A program made the position numbers and the translations under genes. A stretch of 17,678 nt of DNA, taken from Pseudomonadota bacterium. Lineage in GTDB: Bacteria > Desulfobacterota > Desulfovibrionia > Desulfovibrionales > Desulfovibrionaceae. This document shows, piece after piece, positions 6,771-13,292 of this stretch (position 1 is its first letter; every line of letters begins with the position of its first letter). The stretch is from contig JAEYTO010000013.1 of assembly GCA_023433925.1 (NCBI GenBank), forward strand, positions 1 to 17,678, read 5' to 3'. The notes under the pieces were generated by a model. The model saw only the letters and a list, made by a program, of their open reading frames with translations. It did no database searches and was not told the origin of the DNA.

Positions 6771-7835
6771 ATGGCCGCCGGCACGGTGCAGTCGTTCCAG
6801 GTGCAGTGGCATCTGACCGAGCAGTGCAATTTGCGCTGCCGGCATTGCTATCAATCCGGGTCCGGGCGGGATGCCGGGCTCGGCTTCGCCGAGGCCGCGG
6901 GCGTGCTGGACGAGATCGGCGACGCGCTCGCATCATGGTCGGACCTGTACGGACTATCGTTCGAGCGAGAGCTGAGTCTGACCGGCGGGGAGCCGCTTCT
7001 CTGGCCTGACCTCCAACGCCTCGTGGAGGCGTGCGCCTCCTCGGGTTTCCGCGTCTCGATCCTGACCAACGGCACGCTTCTGGACCGGAAAGCGGCGCTG
7101 GCCCTGGCCGCGGCCGGCACGGCGGCAGTGCAGGTGAGCCTGGAGGGGCCGCGCGACGTTCACGACAAGGTCCGGGGGAACGGGACCTTCGAGCGTGCCT
7201 TGGAGGGTGTCGAGCATCTCCTGGCCGCCGGCCTGCCCGTGACCCTGAATGCGACCCTGTCCCGCCTGAACGCCTCGCGCCTGGGCGAGCTGCTGGAGCT
7301 TGCCCGGCATCTGGGCGTGCCCCGGCTTGGGTTCTCCCGGCTCGTGCCCTCGGGGCGCGGCGAGTCCATGCGGGAATCCTCGTGCGATCCGGAGGAGCTT
7401 TTCGCGCTCTATTCCCGGATGGCCGAGACCGCCCGGCAGGGAGAGGTCGAACTGGTCACCAGCGACCCGCTGGCCATGCTCCTCCTCGATCCGCCCGAGG
7501 CCTTGGGGGCCGAAGGCGGGGACCACGGCGACGTGCCGGTGGGAGGCTGCGCCGCCGGAGTTTCAGGCCTGACCATCATGCCGGACCTGACCCTGCTGCC
7601 TTGCCGGAGGCTGGCCATCCCGCTCGGGAACCTCCGCACCGATTCATTGCGCGAGATATGGGCCGCTTCTCCCCTCCTTTGCGCGCTCCGAGACCGCTCC
7701 AGCTACCAGGGAGCGTGTCGGGAGTGCCGCCTATGGGCCGTCTGCCGAGGCTGCCGGGCCGTGGCTCATGCCGTGGCCGGCGACCCGCTCGCGGAGGATC
7801 ACGGTTGCATCCGCGCGCGCCGACAATCGGCCTGA
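6771..7835 (+). CDS. Radical SAM protein with C-terminal SPASM-type iron-sulfur domain
   Basis: A 354-residue radical SAM enzyme. The 4Fe-4S/SAM motif is C19-x3-C23-x2-C26 (TEQCNLRCRHCYQ), followed by GGEP at 72-75 and TNGTLLD near 104. The C-terminal part carries C260, C278, C304, then C316-x2-C319-x5-C325-x2-C328 and C346, matching a SPASM-type domain that binds auxiliary clusters; the final spacing is x2 rather than the more usual x3. SPASM enzymes commonly modify ribosomally made peptides or proteins, or act in cofactor synthesis (PqqE, anaerobic sulfatase maturases, AhbD-like proteins). The substrate is unknown. It directly abuts yceI. No TonB, peptidase or exporter of a classical RiPP cluster is nearby. 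The start follows yceI with no gap; the upstream CCGGGGAA is a weak ribosome binding site, consistent with coupling. Confidence 0.9.
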   Translation: MAAGTVQSFQVQWHLTEQCNLRCRHCYQSGSGRDAGLGFAEAAGVLDEIGDALASWSDLYGLSFERELSLTGGEPLLWPDLQRLVEACASSGFRVSILTNGTLLDRKAALALAAAGTAAVQVSLEGPRDVHDKVRGNGTFERALEGVEHLLAAGLPVTLNATLSRLNASRLGELLELARHLGVPRLGFSRLVPSGRGESMRESSCDPEELFALYSRMAETARQGEVELVTSDPLAMLLLDPPEALGAEGGDHGDVPVGGCAAGVSGLTIMPDLTLLPCRRLAIPLGNLRTDSLREIWAASPLLCALRDRSSYQGACRECRLWAVCRGCRAVAHAVAGDPLAEDHGCIRARRQSA

Positions 7836-7873
7836 AGCGGGCGCTAGGGTGCCTGGGCACTCTGCAAAAAGAA

Positions 7874-7932
7874 TTGAGAGAGGGCGCCGCCCTCTCTCAA
7901 ACTCTCTCCCGCCAGGGGGATAATCCCCCTGG
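7874..7932 (-). terminator. Double hairpin between convergent rSAM and znuB genes
   Basis: A perfect inverted repeat with 13-nt arms (TTGAGAGAGGGCG at 7874-7886, CGCCCTCTCTCAA at 7888-7900) is followed on the minus strand by TTCTTTTTG, a good terminator for znuCB. Next to it CCAGGGGGAT-A-ATCCCCCTGG (7912-7932) is a second perfect palindrome. The second belongs to the same extragenic palindrome type as 10413-10435. Confidence 0.65.
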
Positions 7933-7975
7933 ACCCCTCATTTCACGGCGTTTCCCAGCTTGATCCCAAAGCGCC

Positions 7976-8782
7976 TTAACGGCGACCGAGTAGATCCTTG
8001 CCGGCCACGATGAAGAAGACCACCGAGGCCACGGCGATGATGGACGCGCCGGAGGAGAGGTCGAAGTGGAAGGACAGGGCCAGACCGGCCAGGCAGAAGG
8101 CCAGGCTCAGGGCCATGGACAGGAGCATCATGCCGGCCAGCGACCCGGCCTTGCGCTCGGCCAGGTAGGGCGGGATGGTCAGCAGGGCGATGACCAGGAT
8201 GAGGCCCACCACGCGGATGATCATGACCACGCTCACGGCGATCATGGCCAGCAGGAGGAAGTGCAGGGCCGTGACCGGCAGGCCGCGCGTGCGCGCGAAC
8301 TCCGGGTCGAAGGACAGGGCCAGGAAGTGGCGGTAGAGCAGCGCCACGAGCCCGGCCACGGCGAGGTCCAGCCCGGCCATGAGCCACAGCTCCGAGCGCG
8401 GCACGGTCAGGATGGAGCCGAAGAGGAAGGACATGAGCTCCACGTTGTAGCCGGGCGTGAGGTCCAGGAGGATGATGCCCAGGGCCATGCCCGCGGCCCA
8501 GGTCACGCCGATGACCGTGTCGGCGCGCTCGCCGCGGCGCAGGGTGGCCGCGGCCATGAGCGAGGAGGTGGCCAGGGTGAAGCCGAGCACCGTGGGCAGC
8601 ACGGGCCAGCCCAGGAAGAAGGCCAGGCCTACCCCGCCGTAGGCCGCATGGGCCACGCCGCCCGAGAGGAAGACCACGCGGTTGACGACCACCAGCGCGC
8701 CGATGATGCCGCAGGCCACCGAGGCGAGCACGGCGGCGGCCACGGCGTTCTGCATGAATCCGAGGGACAGGGCCTCAAACAT
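7976..8782 (-). CDS. znuB: Zinc/metal ABC transporter permease
   Basis: A 268-residue integral membrane protein of the ABC-3 (ZnuB/MntB) family, with about eight hydrophobic segments. Family marks include the N-terminal MFEALSLGFMQNAVAAAVLA, VVVNRVVFLSGGVAHAAYGG (about 34-53), DTVIGVTWAAGMALGIILLD (about 88-107) and the C-terminal RVVGLILVIALLTIPPYLA. ATG 8782 is chosen over an in-frame ATG 78 nt upstream because MFEALS is the typical ZnuB start and the upstream segment is non-hydrophobic coding overlap with znuC. The reading frames of znuC and znuB overlap by 8 nt. Zn is the likely substrate, given the operator-like site at znuC, but Mn or Fe importers look alike. Confidence 0.9.
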   Translation of the reverse strand: MFEALSLGFMQNAVAAAVLASVACGIIGALVVVNRVVFLSGGVAHAAYGGVGLAFFLGWPVLPTVLGFTLATSSLMAAATLRRGERADTVIGVTWAAGMALGIILLDLTPGYNVELMSFLFGSILTVPRSELWLMAGLDLAVAGLVALLYRHFLALSFDPEFARTRGLPVTALHFLLLAMIAVSVVMIIRVVGLILVIALLTIPPYLAERKAGSLAGMMLLSMALSLAFCLAGLALSFHFDLSSGASIIAVASVVFFIVAGKDLLGRR

Positions 8783-9608
8783 GGCGCTTCCCGTGGGGTG
8801 GGACCACGACGCCGGGCAGGCCGTGGGCAAAGGCCATGACCGGGCAGGCGTGGCCGTCATGACCGCCGTACATGAGCTCGAGCATGTCCGTGGTCAGCTC
8901 CGGGCCGGGGTGATAGTGCAGCCGCTTGTTCACGCAGGCGATGGACGTGACCCGCGAGGCCACGATGGACAGGTCGTGGCTGACCACGACCACCGTGGTC
9001 CTGCCGCTCAGGTCGGCCAGCAGCTCGTAGAAGCAGAAGCGCGCGTGGGCGTCCACGCTGGCGGTGGGTTCGTCCATGAGCAGCAGGTCCGGCTCCGAGG
9101 CCAGGGCCCGGGCGATGATCACGCGCTGGCGCTGGCCGCCGGACAACTCGCCGATGCGCCGGGCCGCGCAGTCGGCCATGTCCACCAGGGCCAGGGCTTC
9201 CAAGGCCATGTCGCGCTCGGCGGCCGTGGCTCGCGGCCCAAGGCTCGCGCGCGTGGCCAGGCCCATGAGCACTACGTCCAGGACCGACACGGGAAAGCTC
9301 GGGCGGATGTTCGTGTGCTGCGGCACGTAGCCGATGGAGCCGCGCGCCTGGCCCGGCCCGGCGCCGAAGACGCGCACCTCGCCCGCGTCGGGCCGCAGCA
9401 GGCCCAGGACGAGCTTGAGGAGCGTGGTCTTGCCGCCGCCGTTGGGGCCGAGCACAGCCAGGTAGTCGCCGCGCCGGATGGTCAGGTCCACGCCTTCCAG
9501 GACCCTGAAGTCCGCGTAGGAAAAGCCCACGCCCCGCAGTTCGACGATGGGCTCGCCCCTGGCCTTGCCGGGCGCGATCAGGTTTTTTCGTGCGTTCGCG
9601 GCGGACAT
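8775..9608 (-). CDS. znuC: Zinc/metal ABC transporter ATP-binding protein
   Basis: A 277-residue ABC ATPase with Walker A GPNGGGKTT (about 53-61), a Q-loop VPQHTNIRPSFPVSVLDVVL typical of metal importers, the signature LSGGQRQRV (about 153-161), Walker B LLLMDEPTASVD (about 173-184) and switch VVVVSHD (about 203-209). The tail has several His (GGHDGHACPV, PPHGKRHV), which could sense metal. It energises import through ZnuB. ATG 9608 is the only ATG ahead of the domain; a longer frame to 10109 runs through the divergent gene and is rejected. No Shine-Dalgarno is seen, and the predicted promoter lies so close that the mRNA may be nearly leaderless. No periplasmic binding protein gene (znuA) is in the window. 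Confidence 0.9.
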   Translation of the reverse strand: MSAANARKNLIAPGKARGEPIVELRGVGFSYADFRVLEGVDLTIRRGDYLAVLGPNGGGKTTLLKLVLGLLRPDAGEVRVFGAGPGQARGSIGYVPQHTNIRPSFPVSVLDVVLMGLATRASLGPRATAAERDMALEALALVDMADCAARRIGELSGGQRQRVIIARALASEPDLLLMDEPTASVDAHARFCFYELLADLSGRTTVVVVSHDLSIVASRVTSIACVNKRLHYHPGPELTTDMLELMYGGHDGHACPVMAFAHGLPGVVVPPHGKRHV

Positions 9609-9616
9609 GGTGGAAG

Positions 9617-9646
9617 TGTATGCAACCGAGTTGCATGTCCTGTCAA
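9617..9646 (-). promoter_or_regulatory. Candidate znuCB promoter
   Basis: On the minus strand TTGACA (9646-9641), a perfect -35 box, is followed after 18 nt by CATACA (9622-9617), a weak -10 box. Transcription would start about 2 nt before the znuC ATG. The whole operator-like repeat lies between and over these boxes. Confidence 0.45.
9620..9636. promoter_or_regulatory. Putative Zur/Fur-family operator
   Basis: ATGCAAC-CGA-GTTGCAT is a perfect 7-3-7 inverted repeat placed 12 nt from the znuC start, inside its likely promoter. Fur-family zinc repressors (Zur) bind such dyads and block transcription when zinc is plentiful. Assignment to Zur rests on position next to znuCB; the regulator gene is not in the window. 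Confidence 0.65.
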
Positions 9647-9816
9647 GAAGCGCGAGCACGCAGCCCGGCCGTCCCACGGCTCGGCTGCTCCCATTTCGGG
9701 CAGGGATATGGAGTTTTGCATTACGTTCCCGTAAATTGTTGCTGAAAATAGCCTTTAGCGGCAATCGCTTGCCAAGGACATACCGCAAGAGCGCACCACG
9801 TGCGCGGGGAGGCATG

Positions 9817-10299
9817 ATGACTGAGAAGACAAGGGCGAGCATGCGCCGGCTCCTGGCCGACGCATCCCTGGAGGCGGCGCGCGCCACGGTGCTGGCCAGG
9901 ATGGCGGACAAGGCCGGCCGCCCCGGAGCGGCGCGGCTGCTGCGGGCCATGGCCAAGGCCGGCGAGTTCCAGGCCCGGCGCGTCCTGGCCCTGGCGCGCG
10001 GCAAGCTGGGCGGACTGGACGAGGAGTTGCAGAACCAGGCCCGGCGCAGGGGCGTGGAGGACGAGCAGCGCCTGCCGGCCTGGCGGGAGGAGGCGCTGGC
10101 CGAGGGCAAGGCCGCCGAGGCCGCCCTGTTCGGGCAACTCCTTCAGGCGGCGCGGAACCACGCCGCCATGCTCGTCGAGCCGGACAAGCCCGAGGGAGCG
10201 CTGCACGTCTGCCAGATCTGCGGGTATGTCGCCCTGGAAGCGCCGGAGCATTGTCCGGTCTGCCAGGCGGTGCCGGAGAGATTCGAGAAGGTGGAGTGA
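9817..10299 (+). CDS. Rubrerythrin-like protein with degenerate diiron site and C-terminal rubredoxin-like domain
   Basis: A 160-residue protein with an N-terminal four-helix ferritin-like domain (about 1-115) and a C-terminal rubredoxin-like iron knuckle with C132-x2-C135 (CQICGY) and C146-x2-C149 (CPVC). The second part fits rubrerythrin well. By hand alignment to the classic rubrerythrin of Desulfovibrio vulgaris, most diiron ligands are replaced: GES is DAS, the ExxH of helix 2 is GEFQ, the Glu before YP is Gln, and the last ExxH is ARNH. It may keep only electron transfer or a structural role. Start 9817 is chosen over the ATG at 9814 because GGGGAGG (9806-9812) is then 4 nt away. It diverges from znuC. 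Confidence 0.75.
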   Translation: MTEKTRASMRRLLADASLEAARATVLARMADKAGRPGAARLLRAMAKAGEFQARRVLALARGKLGGLDEELQNQARRRGVEDEQRLPAWREEALAEGKAAEAALFGQLLQAARNHAAMLVEPDKPEGALHVCQICGYVALEAPEHCPVCQAVPERFEKVE

Positions 10300-10343
10300 A
10301 GGCCACGCGGGCCGGGATGCCACCCAGGTACGCGGCATCCGTG

Positions 10344-10596
10344 GCGGGAAAAGCTGGGACGGCTTTTCCCGCAGATCATTGACAAAGGCCGTTTCCATTC
10401 TGCCTCCGGCGGCCAAGGGGGCGCGGCCCCCTTGGAACCCGGTTTCTCAACTGCGCTGCCCGACAATATGCTGAAATAATATCAAAAGTTTTTGGTGGGG
10501 AGAGCGCGAGAGAGGCCCCTTTTTTCAAAAAGGGGTCTCTCTCGCAAAAAACTGGTTTGTCAGCAGTCCGAGGGAAAAGCCGGGACGGCCTTTCCC
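10344..10596. repeat. Cluster of four extragenic palindromes
   Basis: Between the rubrerythrin-like gene and the first DUF2267 gene stand four hairpins. H1 (10344-10372) has stem GCGGGAAAAGC and loop TGGGACG. H2 (10413-10435) is CCAAGGGGGC-GCG-GCCCCCTTGG. H3 (10506-10545) has 19-nt arms beginning GCGAGAGAGGCCCC, a 2-nt centre and one mismatch (a G-U pair). H4 (10572-10596) is a near copy of H1 (GGGAAAAGCC-GGGAC-GGCCTTTCCC). H2 resembles the palindrome at 7912-7932, including the flanking CTCC upstream and GGA(A)CCC downstream. No gene is seen in this 306-nt gap. Confidence 0.8.
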
Positions 10597-10605
10597 GACA
10601 GTCTG

Positions 10606-10986
10606 TCAGGCGTTTCCACGGCCCAGCAGGGGGTCGTACTCCCTGGGCAGCTCCGCGGCCACGTCGTCGAGCTCGCCGGGCATGATGGCCTCGCCGAGGG
10701 TGCCGAGCACGGCCTGGGTCAGTGCCTCGGCCTCGTCGTGATCCACGCCGCAGCGCCCCTTGACCCTGCGCACGAACTCCCTCGCCCCGAAGCCCTCCTG
10801 GCGGTCGCTGCTCAGGATCATGGGCTTGAGCTCGTTGGGGAGCTGCGCCGAGAGGTTGCGGCGCTGTCCCGGACTGATGCGCTCGCTCAAGGTGGTCAGC
10901 ACGCAGATGGCCGCCGTGGCGGACGCCTCGCGCGACGGCGTATGGGCCCGCTCCTGCACGCGCTGGACGAAACGTGAGAAATCCAT
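10606..10986 (-). CDS. DUF2267 family protein
   Basis: A 126-residue all-helical protein. It shows the two-fold internal repeat of DUF2267: FVQRVQERAHTPSREASATA, then LTTLSERISPGQRRNLSAQLP (about 35-55), and a second unit DEAEALTQAVLGTLGEAIMP ending DDVAAELPREYDPLL (about 105-119). The biochemical role of the family is unknown. ATG 10986 is preferred to one 24 nt upstream because GGAGGG lies just before it. A paralogue lies at 11959-12381 in the same direction, with about 970 nt between. No membrane segment or signal peptide is seen. Confidence 0.88.
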   Translation of the reverse strand: MDFSRFVQRVQERAHTPSREASATAAICVLTTLSERISPGQRRNLSAQLPNELKPMILSSDRQEGFGAREFVRRVKGRCGVDHDEAEALTQAVLGTLGEAIMPGELDDVAAELPREYDPLLGRGNA

Positions 10987-11326
10987 GTCGCCCTCCTGCG
11001 GGGTTGGCATGCGACCATGACACTAGCGCGAAAGGACGCGCGTGGCTGTCGGCGCGAGGAGGAGCCGCGCGTCGGATTCAGCCCCGCGCGGAATTCCTCC
11101 TCGGCGGCCACGCCTCTGCCCTGGTCTTGTCCAGAGCCTGGCTCACGCGCTAGGCGTCCTCCTGGTGGATCATGTCCAGAAACCCTCCGGCCGGGCGTCA
11201 TGCTCCACGGCGCCTCGCCCGAACACGTGCGCTGCATTGGCTGGGGATGTGCCGGAAAAGGCCCTGGCCTGCCGCGGGCGAAGGGCATGAAGGGAGCGGG
11301 AGCTTCGCGGACATGGCCGGCCCGCG

Positions 11327-11356
11327 AAAAGTCCCCGGCAGCCTAAGCTGCCGGGG
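11327..11356 (-). terminator. Rho-independent terminator candidate, minus strand
   Basis: CCCCGGCAGC (11333-11342) and GCTGCCGGGG (11347-11356) form a perfect 10-bp stem with a 4-nt loop. On the minus strand it is followed by ACTTTT. It lies about 480 nt downstream of the second DUF2267 unit and could end that transcript or one starting in the AT-rich region. Confidence 0.5.
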
Positions 11357-11579
11357 GTGGGGGGGAGGGTGTTATTCCACCCGGGGGGGACGGGCGGAAC
11401 TATTGAGGCCATCGTGCGGCTGGCGGCATGTTGTGAGGCCGTTTCGCCACACTCATATGTGTAGCAAGGCTGGGTTTGGCGAATATGTCGGACAGGGGCG
11501 GTATTTTCTGTAGGAAATGGACGCGGAAAAGCGGTTGTGCGCCACCTTTACGGCATGTAGTACTGACCTGCTACTGGTG

Positions 11580-11606
11580 CATTGTTATTAACAATGAGTC
11601 GTATTA
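11580..11606. promoter_or_regulatory. Inverted repeat next to a T7-promoter-like 12-mer
   Basis: CATTGTT-ATT-AACAATG (11580-11596) is a perfect 7-3-7 dyad. Overlapping it on the minus strand, TAATACGACTCA (11606-11595) is identical to the first 12 nt of the phage T7 promoter, but the TATAGGG initiation part is absent. Function is unknown. Confidence 0.35.
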
Positions 11607-11834
11607 GGCTAGCATGGACATCTGTATAATTCCGGCGTGTAAGACATGAGTAAATATGCATGAAACATGGCCGGCCTCATGAATCTTGCCGGTTTGTGGC
11701 GGAGCTGGAGCCCTGGGTAAACTCCGGTTCAGGAGCCAGGGCGTCGGCCAGGGTCATGGCCGCGGCTGCCGGGAACGCGGTCAGGCCGCGCCCGGTTCGA
11801 ACAGGTTGCCTTGACGGGCTGGACGGCGGGATGG

Positions 11835-11963
11835 TCATTGGGCGTCGGCGAAGAGGAGCAGGTAGGCCTGCGGCGCGAGCACCAGGACCACCACCGGGAT
11901 GGCCAGCAGGCCGAGAGTGCCGGCGACGACGGCTGTTTGGCCGGCCAGCCGGCGTGCGTCAAT
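11835..11963 (-). CDS. Possible 42-aa membrane peptide overlapping DUF2267 gene
   Basis: Directly after and overlapping the DUF2267 stop, a frame encodes DARRLAGQTAVVAGTLGLLA followed by IPVVVLVLAPQAYLLLF and ends ADAQ-stop. It has a short basic N-terminus and one clear transmembrane segment (about residues 12-38), a pattern seldom produced by chance. No ATG, GTG or TTG opens the frame; the first codon after the overlap is ATT, giving ATTGA where ATGA would be usual. It may start at the rare codon ATT, be fused to DUF2267 by frameshifting, or be a decayed gene whose ATG mutated. The sequence supports a membrane peptide; its expression is uncertain. Confidence 0.35.
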   Translation of the reverse strand: MDARRLAGQTAVVAGTLGLLAIPVVVLVLAPQAYLLLFADAQ

Positions 11964-12381
11964 GCCCGCGGTCGCCCAGGCGCTGGCCCGGCGAGAGCGG
12001 GCCGGGCTCGCGCAGCCCGAAAAGCTCCCCGTATTCGTCGGGCAGGTCTCGCAGCACCTTGCGGATGTATGATTCGGAAACCGCCTCCTTGAGCGTGGCC
12101 GCCACGGCCTTGCAGCGCGCCAGGGTCGCCGGGTGGCCGGCCTTCATGCGCGCCTCGGCCCGGTTGTAGAACTCCTCCAGGTCGTAGCGGTCGGTCCGGC
12201 GCTCGCACGGGAACATGTCCTTGAACTCCACCGGGAGCTGGGCTTCCAGCCCGTCCCGCTCGGTCCTGGGCAACCGCTCGCCCAGGGTGCCCATGAAGGC
12301 CCGTACGGCCTGCTCGGCTTCCTCGCGTGACCCGATGCCGGCGCGGTTCCTGACTGTCTCGACGAATTTTTCGTAGCGCAT
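11959..12381 (-). CDS. DUF2267 family protein, second copy
   Basis: A 140-residue helical protein, paralogous to 10606-10986: compare KFVETVRNRAGIGSREEAEQ and FMGTLGERLPRTERDGLEAQ (about residues 5-50) with the first copy. The second repeat unit (about 80-125) has ATLKEAVSESYIRKVLRDLP and DEYGELFGL. The ATG at 12381 follows GGAGG with a 5-nt spacer; a longer upstream frame is Pro/Arg-rich and rejected. The C-terminal tail after the second unit (REPGPLSPGQRLGDRGH) is not found in the other copy and runs into the overlapping membrane-peptide frame. Function unknown. Confidence 0.87.
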   Translation of the reverse strand: MRYEKFVETVRNRAGIGSREEAEQAVRAFMGTLGERLPRTERDGLEAQLPVEFKDMFPCERRTDRYDLEEFYNRAEARMKAGHPATLARCKAVAATLKEAVSESYIRKVLRDLPDEYGELFGLREPGPLSPGQRLGDRGH

Positions 12382-12560
12382 GCGGCCTCCGTGCATCTGT
12401 AGATGTTCCGTAGGCCCAGCATAGCCGTGACCAGAGGGACGGAGTGCAGGACAGGCCCTGATTCTCTCGTCGGCGCGGGTCCGACCAGCGCGGGATGGGT
12501 TCGGAGCGGCCTGTGGACGGAGTTCCGGAGTGGCCGCCGCGCCGGCGAGGCGCGCTTGGC

Positions 12561-13292
12561 TCAGGCAGGCAGGCGGAGATCGATGCCCAGGCCCTGGCAG
12601 GCCAGGGACAGGGCTTCCTCGGCATTGGCCCAGCCGCCGCAGCACTCGGGCGAGAGGCTGATGGTCAGGCAAGGCGCGCGACCCTGGGCGAGAAGAGCGG
12701 CCAGGGGCCGGAAGAAGTCCGCCACGTATTCGCGGGAGAAGAGCAGGCCCCAGCTTTCGGGCCTCTTGAGGAAGAAGTAGTCCAGGTCCACGTTGAGCAG
12801 CCAGCTCCCCTGGCGGAAGGGCGGGAAGACCGGGAAGTGCCAGGGCAGGTGCTCCAGGAACTTCACGCCCTCGGGCGGCCGGCCCTGGCCGTGGGTGGCC
12901 AGGCGCCAGCCGGCGATGTCCGCGCCGCGCGTGGCCATGAACAGGCCGAGATAGTTGTCCCAGCGGAAGAGCGGGATGGTGGCCAGGAAGTCGGATTCAT
13001 AGCCGGCGTCAAGGTACTCCTCGATGGACATGGCCGCCGGGTCTTTAACCTTGCGCAGGCAATCCAGGTCACGCTCGGAGCAGAGCGCGTCGTAGTGCCT
13101 GTCCACGTGGAGCAGAAATGGGCGGTCGGCGGGCGAGGCCTGGTCCAGATGGCGCAGCCAGCACCACAAGGCCGCCCGGTGATTGTCCATGACATAGACG
13201 CGGCCCGCGCCGAGGGGCGCGGACCAGAGGAAGTTCAGGCGCAGGGCCGTGGAGTGCTCCCGGCCCCGGAAAGGGACGATCCAGTCGGGCAT
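12561..13292 (-). CDS. UPF0489 family protein, arginase-like metal motifs
   Basis: A 243-residue protein with marks of UPF0489: RVYVMDNHRAALWCWL (about 31-46), LLHVDRHYDAL (60-70), LLNVDLDYFF (165-174) and a C-terminal ISLSPECCGGW (211-221). The D-x-H-x-D (64-68), D-x-D and SPE patterns resemble those of the arginase/deacetylase fold, so a metal-dependent hydrolase-like site is plausible; no substrate is known. An open frame extends to 13598, but MPDWIVPF at 13292 is the better start: the extra 102 codons look like non-coding AT-rich DNA, and the domain begins right after it. The ribosome binding site is weak (CAGG about 9 nt upstream). It stands alone, 179 nt upstream of the second DUF2267 gene. 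Confidence 0.8.
   Translation of the reverse strand: MPDWIVPFRGREHSTALRLNFLWSAPLGAGRVYVMDNHRAALWCWLRHLDQASPADRPFLLHVDRHYDALCSERDLDCLRKVKDPAAMSIEEYLDAGYESDFLATIPLFRWDNYLGLFMATRGADIAGWRLATHGQGRPPEGVKFLEHLPWHFPVFPPFRQGSWLLNVDLDYFFLKRPESWGLLFSREYVADFFRPLAALLAQGRAPCLTISLSPECCGGWANAEEALSLACQGLGIDLRLPA

Larger units (their letters stand above)
10987..11834. other. Intergenic region without a recognised gene
   Basis: No convincing protein frame or tRNA is seen. The left part is GC-rich and holds a broken stem (GAGGAGG...GCGCG pairing with CGCGCGG...CCTCCTC, 11056-11102) and TTCGCGG/CCGCGAA (11304-11328). From about 11400 to 11660 the base composition drops, with TTCGCCA/TGGCGAA (11443-11483) enclosing an ACAC/GTGT stem, and a 7-3-7 dyad at 11580-11596. 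The AT-rich stretch could hold a small RNA or regulatory DNA, or be decayed mobile DNA. Confidence 0.6.

Noticed and set aside
9609..10109. N-terminal extension of znuC
   Set aside because: It would overlap the divergent rubrerythrin-like gene and read through the promoter/operator; ABC homology begins after the ATG at 9608.
11172..11513. Plus-strand frame of 113 codons in the DUF2267 gap
   Set aside because: Composition is not protein-like, it crosses a terminator hairpin, and no ribosome binding site is seen.
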